Source: Lachnospira multipara LB2003 (lineage in GTDB: Bacteria > Bacillota > Clostridia > Lachnospirales > Lachnospiraceae). From it: 64,000 nt of DNA. The translations under genes and the position numbers were made by a program. Positions 43,541 to 52,875 of the stretch are shown here, piece by piece. A model generated the notes under the pieces. The model ran no database searches and was not told where the DNA came from. It saw only the letters and a program-made list of their open reading frames with translations. The stretch's first letter is position 1, and each line of letters begins with the position of its first letter. The stretch is from NCBI RefSeq assembly GCF_000702205.1, contig NZ_JNKW01000001.1, forward strand, positions 124,001 to 188,000, in the 5' to 3' direction.

Positions 43541-45973
43541 ATGGAAAGACCGATTTTTATAGTGGCTATTTTTGCTTTAATAGCTGCTTTTAGTTGTATT
43601 TTTATTGGGCCAGTCTTTAATATATGGCTGGCTCTTATTGGAGGATTAGTTATCTCATTATTTAAGTCTAAACAAAAACTATCCTCAATCTATTATTTAT
43701 GTCTAATTATTATTCCTATTATTACAATAAGATTTTTAAATATTAATAGTCAGGCTAAGATGCTAAAAGGTGTAGATTCCAAAAATGCTATTAGCTGTGA
43801 ACTAAGAGGTTATGTTTCTAATCTAGAAATTGATGAAGATAAGACCTCCTTTATTATATCTAATGGTCAAATTTTTAAGGATAAAAGCCTAGAGGATAGG
43901 TTTAGTGTAAAGGTTTATTCTTATGAAAAAATGGACATTATGGAAGGAGATTATGTAACATTAGAGGGTAAGCTATCTAACTTTGATAGGGCTAGAAATG
44001 AAGGGAATTTTGATTCTTATAATTATTATGCATCTCTTGGAATAAAGGGAAAATATCAAGTTTCTAATCTTTCTAGTAAAACTGATAAAAATGCAGGGAT
44101 TAAGCCTTTTTTATACAAATTAAAATCAAAGATGATTGCTGTATATAATAATAATTTCTCCCCTAAAAAAGCGGGCCTAGTTATTGCAATGACTCTTGGG
44201 AATAAAAGCGACTTAGATGAGAATATAAAAAGTGATTTTAGAACTAGCGGAATTGCGCATTTATTAAGTATTTCTGCCCTACACGTGTCTTTAGTTGGGG
44301 TTAGTATATATAAGTTGTTAAAAAGGAAATTAGGGGTGTTTTACGCTGGAATCATCTCTAGCATTATTATGCTTTCATATTTAATAATAACTGGTAATGG
44401 AATTAGCTGTAGAAGGGCAGTTATTATGATTATTTGCCTTATTGTTGCTGATAATATTGGAAGATGCAATGATTTAATTACTACGATTTCATTATCTATT
44501 CTTGTATTAGTTACTGATAATCCGTATGTCATATGTAATACAGGCTTTTTGCTTTCCTTTCTTGCAATGGCAGGAATAGCATTTTTATATCCAATTCTTT
44601 TTAATGAGGATAGAATTTTTATCTTTATAAAAAGAAGTGATAGAAGGGATAAGGGCATAATTTTAAAATTATTTGAGAAAATAATTGATATGGGGATTTT
44701 AAGCCTTTCCATTCAGATAATGACTTTACCTGTGATATTATGGACTAATTTTGAGACTCCTATATACAGTGTGATTCTTAATATTATAGTAATTCCCCTT
44801 ATGTCATTACTTATGGTTAGTGCCTTTTTATCAGGACTTATAGGCATAGCCTTTTTAAATTTAAGTCTTATTTTTTCAGGGGTTTGCAATTTTATATTGG
44901 ATTTATATTTGGCCCTGGTGAAAATAAATTTAAGCCTTTGGCATAGTATAGTAGTAACAGGAAGACCAAGGATAAGAACTATTGTTATTTATTATATTTT
45001 GCTTGTTTTCTTGATTATTATATATAAGCTTATTTATGATGGCTATTTTGAAAAATATGTCCATATTTTTCAAAGGCTAATAATGTGTTTGCTTGTCTTT
45101 TTTATTCTAAACTTATTTAGCTTAAAATATGTCTTAGCTAAGGGTTTAAATATAAGTATGATTGATGTGGGACAGGGAGATTGTATTTTACTTACTTGTA
45201 AGAATGAGACATTTCTTTTTGATGGCGGTAGTAGTGATGTGGTGGATGTTTATAAGTACAGAATAGAATCGGCTCTTCTTTGTCGTGGAATAGACAGGAT
45301 TAATACCATAACAATTAGCCACTTTGATGCAGATCATGTTAATGGAATAATTTCTCTTCTTGAAAGCAATAAAATAAAGGTGGGGACTATTGCAATTCCA
45401 AATTCTAGTTGTATTACTAATAACGAGAATTTTAAGAAAATAAAAGACTTATCTAAGAAGTTAAATATTAGGCTTATCGGTGTAAATTCAGGACTAATAA
45501 TAGCAAATAAAAAAATAGATGGACTTGATTTTAAGATTACTTGCCTACACCCATCCACTAGTTTTAATTTAGATGATGCCAATGAAATATCTGCAAGTTA
45601 TCTTATTAATTATGGCAATTTTAAGATGCTTACAATTGGTGATGCTGGAAGTGTAGGGGAAGCTTGTATTATGGAAAATGCCAAGAGTTTGGCTATTGAT
45701 ATTAGGGATGTAGATTTATTAAAGGTTGGTCATCACGGTTCTAAGACTAGTTCTAGTTTTGCTTTTGTTAATACTATAAAGCCTGATATTGGCCTGATTT
45801 CTTGTGGCGTAAATAATAGATATAAGCATCCAAATAAAGAGACTTTAGATACATTTTCGCAATTTAACACAAAGCTTTTTATTAGCTCAGAATGTGGCCA
45901 GACTAACATTAATGTAAGTAAAGACAAAAGGATTTTTATAAATACTCGTCTTTATAAATTAAGCTATCCATGA
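43541..45973 (+). CDS. comEC: ComEC/Rec2 DNA-uptake channel
   Basis: The membrane channel that takes up single-stranded transforming DNA. An N-terminal beta-rich DUF4131 region (about 25-200) is followed by the Competence membrane domain (about 215-480; AHLLSISALHVSLVG is the signature) and a C-terminal metallo-beta-lactamase-type domain (about 540-790) with the metal motif SHFDADHVNG, then GHHGSKTSSS. This last domain is expected to degrade the non-transported strand. All parts are present in 810 residues, so the gene appears intact. It is 27 bp from the lipoprotein gene and 36 bp from holA. Confidence 0.95.
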   Translation: MERPIFIVAIFALIAAFSCIFIGPVFNIWLALIGGLVISLFKSKQKLSSIYYLCLIIIPIITIRFLNINSQAKMLKGVDSKNAISCELRGYVSNLEIDEDKTSFIISNGQIFKDKSLEDRFSVKVYSYEKMDIMEGDYVTLEGKLSNFDRARNEGNFDSYNYYASLGIKGKYQVSNLSSKTDKNAGIKPFLYKLKSKMIAVYNNNFSPKKAGLVIAMTLGNKSDLDENIKSDFRTSGIAHLLSISALHVSLVGVSIYKLLKRKLGVFYAGIISSIIMLSYLIITGNGISCRRAVIMIICLIVADNIGRCNDLITTISLSILVLVTDNPYVICNTGFLLSFLAMAGIAFLYPILFNEDRIFIFIKRSDRRDKGIILKLFEKIIDMGILSLSIQIMTLPVILWTNFETPIYSVILNIIVIPLMSLLMVSAFLSGLIGIAFLNLSLIFSGVCNFILDLYLALVKINLSLWHSIVVTGRPRIRTIVIYYILLVFLIIIYKLIYDGYFEKYVHIFQRLIMCLLVFFILNLFSLKYVLAKGLNISMIDVGQGDCILLTCKNETFLFDGGSSDVVDVYKYRIESALLCRGIDRINTITISHFDADHVNGIISLLESNKIKVGTIAIPNSSCITNNENFKKIKDLSKKLNIRLIGVNSGLIIANKKIDGLDFKITCLHPSTSFNLDDANEISASYLINYGNFKMLTIGDAGSVGEACIMENAKSLAIDIRDVDLLKVGHHGSKTSSSFAFVNTIKPDIGLISCGVNNRYKHPNKETLDTFSQFNTKLFISSECGQTNINVSKDKRIFINTRLYKLSYP

Positions 45974-46009
45974 TATATTTAGAAAGTAATTAAAAGAGGA
46001 GCGTTTAAG

Positions 46010-46990
46010 ATGAAAGTTATTGCACAAGATATTAAAAACAACGATTTTAAAAAAGTGTATTTAATATATGGTGAAGAAGAATATCTAAAAAGACAATATA
46101 GAGATAAATTAAAGACTGCACTTGTGGGCGATGATACAATGAATTATGCCTATTTTAAGGAAGCTGAGTGCGATGTTAAAGAAATTATTGATACTTGTGA
46201 TACAATGCCTTTTTTTAGCGATAGAAAGACGGTAATTGTGGAGAATAGTGGCTTTTTTAAAAAGTCAAATGATGAGTTGGCTAATTATATTAAGAACCTA
46301 CCAGACTACATTGTATTGATTTTTATTGAAAGTGAAATTGATAAACGAAATAAGCTTTATAAGGCGGTTTCAAATGTAGGTTATGTAACTGAAATGACTT
46401 ATCAAAGTGTGGCAGTTTTAAGAACCTGGATAGCAACTGTTTTAAAGGCCAAGGATATTAGAATTACAGCTAATGCCTGTGATGATATTATTTCTAAGAC
46501 TGGCTCATCAATGAATCTTATTAAAATGGAACTTGATAAGCTTGAAAGTTATTGCCTTGAAAAAAAGGAAGTCACAACTAAGGATGTAGAAGAAATTGTC
46601 TCAACACAGACAGAAAGCCATATTTTTGATATGGTAGAGGCAATTGCTAATTGCGATCAAAAAAAGGCACTAAAGCTTTATTACGAACTTTTAGCCCTAA
46701 AAGAATCGCCTATGAGAATTTTATTCTTAATTGTGCGTCAATATAATGGTATGCTTCAGGTTAAAGAAATGAATAGCAGACATATTAGTAGTAAAGATAT
46801 TGCAGCTGCTATTAAATTACCGCCTTTTGTTATTAATAAATATTTAAATCAAAGTAAGAAATTTAGTATGGAACAGATTAAAGATGCTCTAGAATATTTT
46901 GCTGATATAGAAGAGGGCGTAAAGAGTGGTAAATTAAATGATAAGATGGGTATTGAACTTGCTATAGTTAAGTATTCAAGCTTAGTTTAG
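46010..46990 (+). CDS. holA: DNA polymerase III subunit delta
   Basis: The delta subunit of the clamp loader opens the beta sliding clamp. It has the AAA+ fold without a working P-loop: VYLIYGEEEYLKRQYRDKL is the N-terminal motif that replaces Walker A. The middle region contains FFSDRKTVIVENS, and the C-terminal collar domain (about 210-326) includes KESPMRILFLIVRQYNGMLQVKEM and ELAIVKYS at the end. The order comEA-comEC-holA-rpsT is common in Firmicutes. A bidirectional terminator separates it from the converging rpsT. Confidence 0.94.
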   Translation: MKVIAQDIKNNDFKKVYLIYGEEEYLKRQYRDKLKTALVGDDTMNYAYFKEAECDVKEIIDTCDTMPFFSDRKTVIVENSGFFKKSNDELANYIKNLPDYIVLIFIESEIDKRNKLYKAVSNVGYVTEMTYQSVAVLRTWIATVLKAKDIRITANACDDIISKTGSSMNLIKMELDKLESYCLEKKEVTTKDVEEIVSTQTESHIFDMVEAIANCDQKKALKLYYELLALKESPMRILFLIVRQYNGMLQVKEMNSRHISSKDIAAAIKLPPFVINKYLNQSKKFSMEQIKDALEYFADIEEGVKSGKLNDKMGIELAIVKYSSLV

Positions 46991-47044
46991 AATTAAAACT
47001 AAACACTAAACATGAAAAATGAAAAATGAAAAATAGACATGAAA

Positions 47045-47077
47045 AAACCTCGTTGTGAGTGGGCTCCAACGAGGTTT
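47045..47077 (-). terminator. Bidirectional terminator of holA and rpsT
   Basis: Arms AAACCTCGTTG (47045-47055) and CAACGAGGTTT (47067-47077). On the - strand it is followed by a clear U-run (complement of the As at 47042-47047); on the + strand only TTTAATTT follows. Confidence 0.85.
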
Positions 47078-47104
47078 AATTTCATATAATATTAATCAAG
47101 TCTA

Positions 47105-47368
47105 TTAAGCTAATGTGTTAACAGCCTTTGTAATACGAGAAACTTTTCTAGCAGCTGTATTCTTGTGGAAAATTCCCTTTGAAGTAGCCTTAGAAATCTC
47201 GCTAATAGCAACTGGAAGAGCAGCTTCAGCAGCAGCCTTGTCGCCAGCAGCAACAGCAGCGTCTACCTTCTTAATATAAGTCTTAACCTTAGACTTAATA
47301 GCCTTATTTCTTTCAGCTCTGATCTGACTTGTAATTACTCTTTTCTTAGCAGATTTAATGTTAGCCAA
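47105..47368 (-). CDS. rpsT: 30S ribosomal protein S20
   Basis: An 87-residue ribosomal protein that binds 16S rRNA at its base. The family start ANIKSAKKRV follows a TTG codon at 47368, 7 nt after GGAGGT; the ATG at 47383 overlaps that site and would add five residues foreign to S20. E. coli rpsT also begins with UUG, which is used in its autoregulation. The body is rich in Lys/Ala helices (KSKVKTYIKKVDAAV, KGIFHKNTAARKVSRI). Its transcript has a leader of about 90 nt from the promoter at 47464-47492. Confidence 0.95.
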   Translation of the reverse strand: MANIKSAKKRVITSQIRAERNKAIKSKVKTYIKKVDAAVAAGDKAAAEAALPVAISEISKATSKGIFHKNTAARKVSRITKAVNTLA

Positions 47369-47463
47369 TCCGTACACCTCCATTTATTAAAAATATCATT
47401 TCAATTATTAACTGTTTCGCATTAAAGCCGGACACGGACGATCTAATGTAAACATACTCATAT

Positions 47464-47492
47464 ATCTTAAAGTAGAAATGGAATAATGTCAA
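47464..47492 (-). promoter_or_regulatory. Promoter of rpsT
   Basis: On the - strand TTGACA (47492-47487), 17-bp spacer, TAAGAT (47469-47464). It lies 19 bp after the stop of the DUF5688 gene. Confidence 0.7.
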
Positions 47493-47510
47493 TATGAAAA
47501 TAAAAAAAGT

Positions 47511-48416
47511 TTATTTAGTAATTATTCTATCGCTAGAATCATAGATATAAATGGAATCTGAAAGTATTTCATCTGGGGCAACTTCGCTTCTGTTAACAAA
47601 GTTTACTAACTTATTTAGTTCATCCTTATCAATATTGTTATTTTTAGGACATATTAGAATTTCATGTACTGAACTTGGGATAATATATAAATCAGAATTA
47701 AGACTTTGTGAGATTTTTTCTAGAATATTAGGATAGAATAGGGTTGCTGCACCGCATACCTTACTTTCGTTTGTAAGAATTAGTAGATCATATTCATTTA
47801 AAGATAAATTATCTAAGTCAAGGGGTTCATTTGAATATTTGTTATTAACAGAGTCAAATAGGGAATAGCAAACTGCTGGTAGAAAACTAGTTGTATTATT
47901 TAGTGCATCTTCATAAAGAACATCAAGGCCTATATTCCATTGCTTTAAGTGGGAGTTTTTTATTTGGATTGCTGCATGTTCCTTTGCCTTTTTCTCAACT
48001 ACATACTGGAAAGTAATGGCTAAATCAAGACGTCTTATGTGGGGTACATTTTGTAAATAGTCCTTATTTTTCTCATAATTAACTAGTTTGATTGATAGAC
48101 GTTTTTTTACTTTTTCGTAGTTTAGATAGTTTTGTAATTCATTGTTAAAATCGGGAATTTCTAGATTATTATATTGTTCTGTGATTTTTGAAACTATTGT
48201 TTCAATAGATAGCCCCTTTTCGTATTCGTTATAGAGGGGATTAAGATAAATAGTGGGTGATACATTACTTCCCTTTTTATTAAAGAGCAGGGCATCTAGC
48301 TTTAGGTCGTTATTTTTAACTACCTGCTTTAGACTTAAATTAACATCGGCATTCATATTTGCCTCTACCTGTTCTTTTAGGGTAATAGTAAAGTCTTTGT
48401 AATTTAATTTTTCCAT
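47511..48416 (-). CDS. DUF5688 family protein
   Basis: A 301-residue soluble protein of a family seen almost only in Lachnospiraceae and relatives; its role is unknown. The start is ATG at 48416 with AAGGAGAAC 6 nt upstream. The characteristic parts are the N-terminal KDFTITLKEQVEANM, the PTIYLNPLYNEYEKGLSIETIV block and a C-terminal stretch with ESKVCGAATLFYPNILEKI and YIIPSSVHEILI. It has no signal peptide or membrane helix. It stands alone on the - strand, with rpsT having its own promoter behind it. Confidence 0.85.
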   Translation of the reverse strand: MEKLNYKDFTITLKEQVEANMNADVNLSLKQVVKNNDLKLDALLFNKKGSNVSPTIYLNPLYNEYEKGLSIETIVSKITEQYNNLEIPDFNNELQNYLNYEKVKKRLSIKLVNYEKNKDYLQNVPHIRRLDLAITFQYVVEKKAKEHAAIQIKNSHLKQWNIGLDVLYEDALNNTTSFLPAVCYSLFDSVNNKYSNEPLDLDNLSLNEYDLLILTNESKVCGAATLFYPNILEKISQSLNSDLYIIPSSVHEILICPKNNNIDKDELNKLVNFVNRSEVAPDEILSDSIYIYDSSDRIITK

Positions 48417-48549
48417 AGATTGTTCTCCTTAAATGTTATCTTTTGGTAATTGGGTAAAATTTGGATAATTTGGATATAGACAAGGTCTATAATAGATTTT
48501 TCTAAAACATTATATAATAAACCATTGGTAAATTCAAGTATTGTTTTAT

Positions 48550-48578
48550 TTGATAGATATTAAAAAATATAGTAAGAT
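48550..48578 (+). promoter_or_regulatory. Promoter of the tRNA-Arg and rluF unit
   Basis: TTGATA (48550-48555), 17-bp spacer, TAAGAT (48573-48578), so transcription would begin about 6 nt before the tRNA. Confidence 0.65.
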
Positions 48579-48590
48579 TAATAAGGCTGT

Positions 48591-48664
48591 ACACATGTAG
48601 CTCAGTTGGATAGAGCGTTTGCCTCCGGAGCGAAAGGTCGCGGGTTCGACTCCCGTCATGTGTA
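48591..48664 (+). tRNA. tRNA-Arg (anticodon CCG)
   Basis: A full cloverleaf of 74 nt: acceptor ACACATG/CATGTGT, D-stem GCTC/GAGC, anticodon stem TTTGC/GCGAA with loop CTCCGGA (anticodon CCG at 625-627 of the 48-kb block, i.e. 48625-48627), T-arm GCGGG-TTCGACT-CCCGT and discriminator A. It reads the rare codon CGG. The 3' CCA is not encoded and must be added. Confidence 0.95.
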
Positions 48665-48683
48665 TTTTAGAAAGGAACTTAGT

Positions 48684-49397
48684 ATGGAACGAATTAATAA
48701 ATATTTAAGCGCAATTGGTATTTGTTCACGAAGAGAAGCTGACAGAATGGTGGATGCTGGTAGAATCAAGGTAAATGGCGAGATTGCTAGCCTTGGTACT
48801 AAGGTTTGTGATACAGATGAAATAGTAATAGATGGTAAATTAATTACAAAGCAAAAAACCAATACAAAGGATATTTTACTTGCTTTTAATAAACCCGTAG
48901 GAATTGTTTGCACTACAACTGATAATCAGGGTACTAACACAGTGGTAAATTATATTAATTACAAGGAGAGAATTTACCCAATAGGTCGACTTGATAAGGA
49001 TTCCTGCGGACTTATTCTTATGACTAATAACGGTGAAATCACTGATAAGATTTTAAGATCGGCTAATCTTCATGAGAAGGAATACATTGTTAAGGTCAAT
49101 AAATCTATTGATGACGAATTTTTAAAAAAGATGAGATCTGGAATTTATCTTGAAGAATTAGATAGAACAACTAATAAGTGCGAAGTAACTAAAATTGATG
49201 ACAAAACTTTTAGAATTATTTTGACACAGGGTTTAAATAGACAGATTCGTAGAATGTGTAAGGCTTGCAATAGAAATGTTGTTAGCCTAAAGAGAGTTAG
49301 AATCCTTAATATTTTGCTAGGTGATTTAAAGACTGGCGAATATAGGGAAATTAAGGGCGCTGAAAAAGAAGCTCTTTATAAGATATTAAATAGTTAA
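48684..49397 (+). CDS. rluF: 23S rRNA pseudouridine-2604 synthase (RluF type)
   Basis: A 237-residue pseudouridine synthase of the RsuA/RluB/RluF group. The start is ATG 48684 after AAAGGAAC; an extended frame from 48606 would run through the tRNA gene. An N-terminal S4 RNA-binding domain (about 1-60) begins ERINKYLSAIGICSRREADR. The catalytic Asp is in GRLDKDSCGL. LNRQIRRMCKACN and the VVSLKRVRI strand fit RluF better than RluB, which usually has longer linkers. It lies 19 bp after the tRNA with no terminator between, so one transcript probably carries both. Confidence 0.9.
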   Translation: MERINKYLSAIGICSRREADRMVDAGRIKVNGEIASLGTKVCDTDEIVIDGKLITKQKTNTKDILLAFNKPVGIVCTTTDNQGTNTVVNYINYKERIYPIGRLDKDSCGLILMTNNGEITDKILRSANLHEKEYIVKVNKSIDDEFLKKMRSGIYLEELDRTTNKCEVTKIDDKTFRIILTQGLNRQIRRMCKACNRNVVSLKRVRILNILLGDLKTGEYREIKGAEKEALYKILNS

Positions 49398-49415
49398 TTT
49401 ATATGGGAGGAACAA

Positions 49416-51401
49416 ATGAATAAATTAGATAGAATTAAGGAATTAGTTGAGATTCTAAATGAGGCTGGAAAGGCGTATTATTCAAAGGGTACAGAAATTA
49501 TGAGTAACTTTGAATATGATGCTTTATATGATGAACTTGTGGCACTTGAAAAAGAAACAGGTCATGTTCTATCTAACAGCCCTACAATAAATGTTGGTTT
49601 TGAGACACTTTCTGAATTACCAAAGGAAAGACATGAGTCTCCAATGTTAAGTCTTGATAAGACAAAGCAAAGAGAAGAGTTAAGAGACTGGCTTGGAGAA
49701 AATGTAGGTCTTTTATCATGGAAGCTTGATGGCTTAACTATTGTACTTACATATGAGAATGGAAGTCTTAGTAAGGCTGTAACTAGAGGTAATGGTGAAA
49801 TAGGAGAAATTATAACTAATAATGCTAAGGTTTTTAAAAATATTCCACTTAACATACCTTATAAGGGAAAGTTGGTTTTAAGAGGCGAGGCTATTATTTC
49901 TTATTCTGACTTTGAAAAAATTAATGAACTTATTCCTGAAGCTGACGCTAAATATAAGAATCCACGTAATCTATGTTCTGGTTCTGTTAGACAGCTAAAC
50001 AATAAGATTACAAAGGAACGTAATGTTCAATTTAGAGCCTTTAATTTAGTATCTGCAGAGGATGTTGATTTTAAGAATTCAAGACAATACCAGTTTGAAT
50101 GGCTTAAAGAGCAGGGCTTTGATGTTGTTGAATATAAGAGAGTAACTAAAGATAATATTCTTGATGAAATACAGAATTTTTACGATGCAATTCCAACTAA
50201 TGACTTACCATCAGATGGTTTAGTTATTCTTTATGATGATATTGCATATGGAGATTCCCTTGGTAGAACTGCTAAATTCCCAAGAAATTCCATGGCATTT
50301 AAATGGTCTGATGAAACAGCTAAGACTAATTTAAGAAAAATTGAATGGAGTGCATCAAGAACAGGTCTTTTAAATCCAGTGGCGATTTTTGATACTGTTG
50401 AGCTTGAAGGAACTAATGTTAGTAGAGCTAGCGTGCATAATATAAGTGTTATGGAGGGCTTAAATCTTGGTTTAGGTGATGAAATAGAGGTTTTTAAAGC
50501 CAATATGATTATTCCACAGATTGCTAAAAACCTTACAAATTCAGGTAATATGCCGATTCCAGACACATGTCCTGTGTGTGGAGGTAAGACTGAAGTTAGG
50601 TCTATTAATGATGTTAAATTCCTCTACTGCGTTAATGAAGATTGTCAGGCAAAGCATGTGGGAAGATTTACACATTTTGTAGGTCGTGATGCTATGAATA
50701 TTGATGGCTTATCCGAGGCAACCCTTGAAAAATTCATTGGCTGCGGCTTTATTCATGATTATGTTGATTTATTCCACTTAGACAGATATGCAGATGAGAT
50801 TATGTCCATGGAAGGTTTTGGAGAAAAATCATATAATAAGCTAATTACAGCTATTAATAATGCTAGAAAATCTAACCTTGTTAGATTGATTTTTGGCTTG
50901 GGTATTGAAAATATTGGTCTTTCCAATGCTAAGATGATTGTTAAGGCATTTAAGGGTGAAGATAACAATGATACAATTAGAAAGATACTAAACGCTAATG
51001 TAGAAGAGCTTACTTCAATTGATGGAGTTGGAGAGGTTATTGCTAGCGGATTTGTTAGATTTTTTAGTAATGAAGCTAATTTGAATTTGTTTAATAGATT
51101 ATTGGATGAATTGGAATTAGAGGAAGTCGTTGATAATCAGGTATCAGATATATTACAGGGAAAAGTATTAGTTGTTACAGGAACTGTTAATATATTCCCT
51201 AATCGTAATGCTATTAAGGAATTAGTAGAAACTTTAGGTGGCAAGGTTACAGGATCTGTTACAAGTAAGACGGATTACTTAATTAATAACGACTCTAAAT
51301 CACAGTCAACTAAGAATAAAACAGCAGCAAAGCTTGGTGTTCCAGTAATTACAGAAGAAGAATTTATTAGATTAATCGGAAGAGAAGACATGTTATCTTA
51401 A
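49416..51401 (+). CDS. ligA: NAD-dependent DNA ligase
   Basis: Seals nicks in replication and repair using NAD. The adenylated lysine is K103 in SWKLDG. NPRNLCSGSVRQL and LRGEAII belong to the adenylation domain, and AFKW has the second key lysine. The OB fold contains SASRTGLLNPVA. A four-Cys zinc finger (CPVCGG ... CVNEDCQ), helix-hairpin-helix repeats (GIENIGLSNA, IDGVGEVIA) and a C-terminal BRCT domain complete it. The usual TRGDG and GEDVT motifs read TRGNG and GEIIT, so this is a divergent branch. At 661 residues it is complete. Confidence 0.94.
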   Translation: MNKLDRIKELVEILNEAGKAYYSKGTEIMSNFEYDALYDELVALEKETGHVLSNSPTINVGFETLSELPKERHESPMLSLDKTKQREELRDWLGENVGLLSWKLDGLTIVLTYENGSLSKAVTRGNGEIGEIITNNAKVFKNIPLNIPYKGKLVLRGEAIISYSDFEKINELIPEADAKYKNPRNLCSGSVRQLNNKITKERNVQFRAFNLVSAEDVDFKNSRQYQFEWLKEQGFDVVEYKRVTKDNILDEIQNFYDAIPTNDLPSDGLVILYDDIAYGDSLGRTAKFPRNSMAFKWSDETAKTNLRKIEWSASRTGLLNPVAIFDTVELEGTNVSRASVHNISVMEGLNLGLGDEIEVFKANMIIPQIAKNLTNSGNMPIPDTCPVCGGKTEVRSINDVKFLYCVNEDCQAKHVGRFTHFVGRDAMNIDGLSEATLEKFIGCGFIHDYVDLFHLDRYADEIMSMEGFGEKSYNKLITAINNARKSNLVRLIFGLGIENIGLSNAKMIVKAFKGEDNNDTIRKILNANVEELTSIDGVGEVIASGFVRFFSNEANLNLFNRLLDELELEEVVDNQVSDILQGKVLVVTGTVNIFPNRNAIKELVETLGGKVTGSVTSKTDYLINNDSKSQSTKNKTAAKLGVPVITEEEFIRLIGREDMLS

Positions 51402-51458
51402 GGGATAATGTTAAAGTTATTTTATTTTGAATAAGATGTTTTTTTAGGAGGTAGTGTT

Positions 51459-52379
51459 ATGCCAGTAAAGATTGCTAATGACCTTCCAGCTAGAGCAGAG
51501 CTAGAAGATGAAAATATATTCGTCATGGATGAAGAAAGGGCTTTTTCTCAGGATTTTAGACCACTTGAAATTGTGATTTTAAATTTAATGCCTATTAAGC
51601 AAGATACAGAATTACAGTTACTTAGAGCTTTTTCAAATACACCAATTCAGATAGATGTAACTTTTTTACAGTTAGAAAGCCACGTTTCAAAGAATACGTC
51701 TGCATCTCATTTAAGAAAATTTTATGAGACTTTTTCAACTATTAAGAACAAAAACTTTGATGGGATGATTATTACCGGTGCTCCAGTGGAAAAAATGGAT
51801 TTTACTGAGGTAAATTACTGGGATGAACTTACTGAAATTATGGAGTGGAGTAAAAAACATGTAACATCTACTCTTCACATTTGTTGGGGTGCTCAAGCAG
51901 GATTATATTATCATTATGGCGTAAAGAAAGTGGAATTTTCTAAGAAGCTATCAGGTATTTATAAGCATAAAGTAATGAATAGAAAAGAACCATTAGTTAG
52001 AGGTTTTGATGATGTATTTATGGCACCACATTCTAGATATACAGAAGCTTGCAGAGAAGATATTCTAAAAAATAGGGCGCTTACTGTATTGGCTGATTCT
52101 GATGAGGCTGGAATTTATATTGTTATGTCAGAGAATGGCAAGCAGATTTTTATTATGGGTCATCCTGAATATGATAGATATACTCTTGATCAGGAATATA
52201 AAAGAGATCTAGAAAAAGGCTTAAATCCTGCATTACCAGTAAATTATTATCCAGATGATGATTGCAATAGAAGACCACTTTTATCTTGGCGAAGTCATGC
52301 TAATAATTTATATACAAACTGGCTTAATTACTATGTATATCAGATTACACCTTACAATATTGATGATATTAATAAATAA
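51459..52379 (+). CDS. metA: Homoserine O-acetyltransferase, MetA family
   Basis: Activates homoserine for methionine synthesis. The catalytic cysteine C142 (HICWGAQAGLYYHYG), the His in FIMGHPEYDRYT and the later Glu form the class I glutamine-amidotransferase-like site. Residue 111 is Glu (TGAPVEKMDF), which in MetA proteins goes with acetyl-CoA use; E. coli MetA has Gly there and uses succinyl-CoA. The name homoserine O-acetyltransferase is therefore preferred. The length of 306 is typical. It is a monocistronic gene after ligA, with AGGAGG and no SAM riboswitch in the short leader. Confidence 0.93.
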   Translation: MPVKIANDLPARAELEDENIFVMDEERAFSQDFRPLEIVILNLMPIKQDTELQLLRAFSNTPIQIDVTFLQLESHVSKNTSASHLRKFYETFSTIKNKNFDGMIITGAPVEKMDFTEVNYWDELTEIMEWSKKHVTSTLHICWGAQAGLYYHYGVKKVEFSKKLSGIYKHKVMNRKEPLVRGFDDVFMAPHSRYTEACREDILKNRALTVLADSDEAGIYIVMSENGKQIFIMGHPEYDRYTLDQEYKRDLEKGLNPALPVNYYPDDDCNRRPLLSWRSHANNLYTNWLNYYVYQITPYNIDDINK

Positions 52380-52483
52380 ATTCATCTATACTAATAATAT
52401 AGTTAACATCTAGCTCCATTTTTGATAAAATATAAAACTGCGCGATAAAATCGCATACATGTATAGAAAAAGGAGTTAGTTAA

Positions 52484-52870
52484 ATGAACGAATCACCAAT
52501 TAGAAAAAGACTAGGTCAGAGATTAGAATATTTAGGTTTCGATTTGGAAAAATACGAAAATGGAAATAAGTACATTCAAATAAAATGTAAAAAATGTGGC
52601 GAAATTTATGATGATGAAGTTAATGTAGTTATTAATAGAGGTCGTGTATGTTCAAATTGCGGTTCATCTAAGAAAAAATCAGAAATGACAGATGAATGGG
52701 ACAAGAATATATATTTTAATGTTATTAAGAATACAAAGGGAAAAGTTAAGATTAAGAAGATGCTTAATAATGGCTTATTCAAAGCTCAATGTACAAATTG
52801 TAATAAAATCTGGGATTCTTCTGTTAGGGAGATAAAGGAATTTACTGTTTGTCCAAATTGTGCAGTTTAG
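52484..52870 (+). CDS. Small zinc-ribbon protein of unknown function
   Basis: A 128-residue protein with four CxxC knuckles: CKKC (about 35-38), CSNC (about 56-59), CTNC (about 102-105) and CPNC (near the end). They pair as two zinc ribbons. The first is close to the N-terminal helix, and lysine-rich stretches lie between the ribbons. This is a typical nucleic-acid-binding or regulatory layout, but I do not recognise the family. It has AAAAAGGAG before the ATG and its own terminator, so it is an independent unit. A hairpin GCGAT/ATCGC lies in its leader (about 52441-52453). Confidence 0.7.
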   Translation: MNESPIRKRLGQRLEYLGFDLEKYENGNKYIQIKCKKCGEIYDDEVNVVINRGRVCSNCGSSKKKSEMTDEWDKNIYFNVIKNTKGKVKIKKMLNNGLFKAQCTNCNKIWDSSVREIKEFTVCPNCAV

Positions 52871-52875
52871 AATTT

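Noticed and set aside
48606-48683. N-terminal extension of rluF
   Set aside because: It would run through the tRNA-Arg gene; the S4 domain begins at the ATG 48684 behind a ribosome site.
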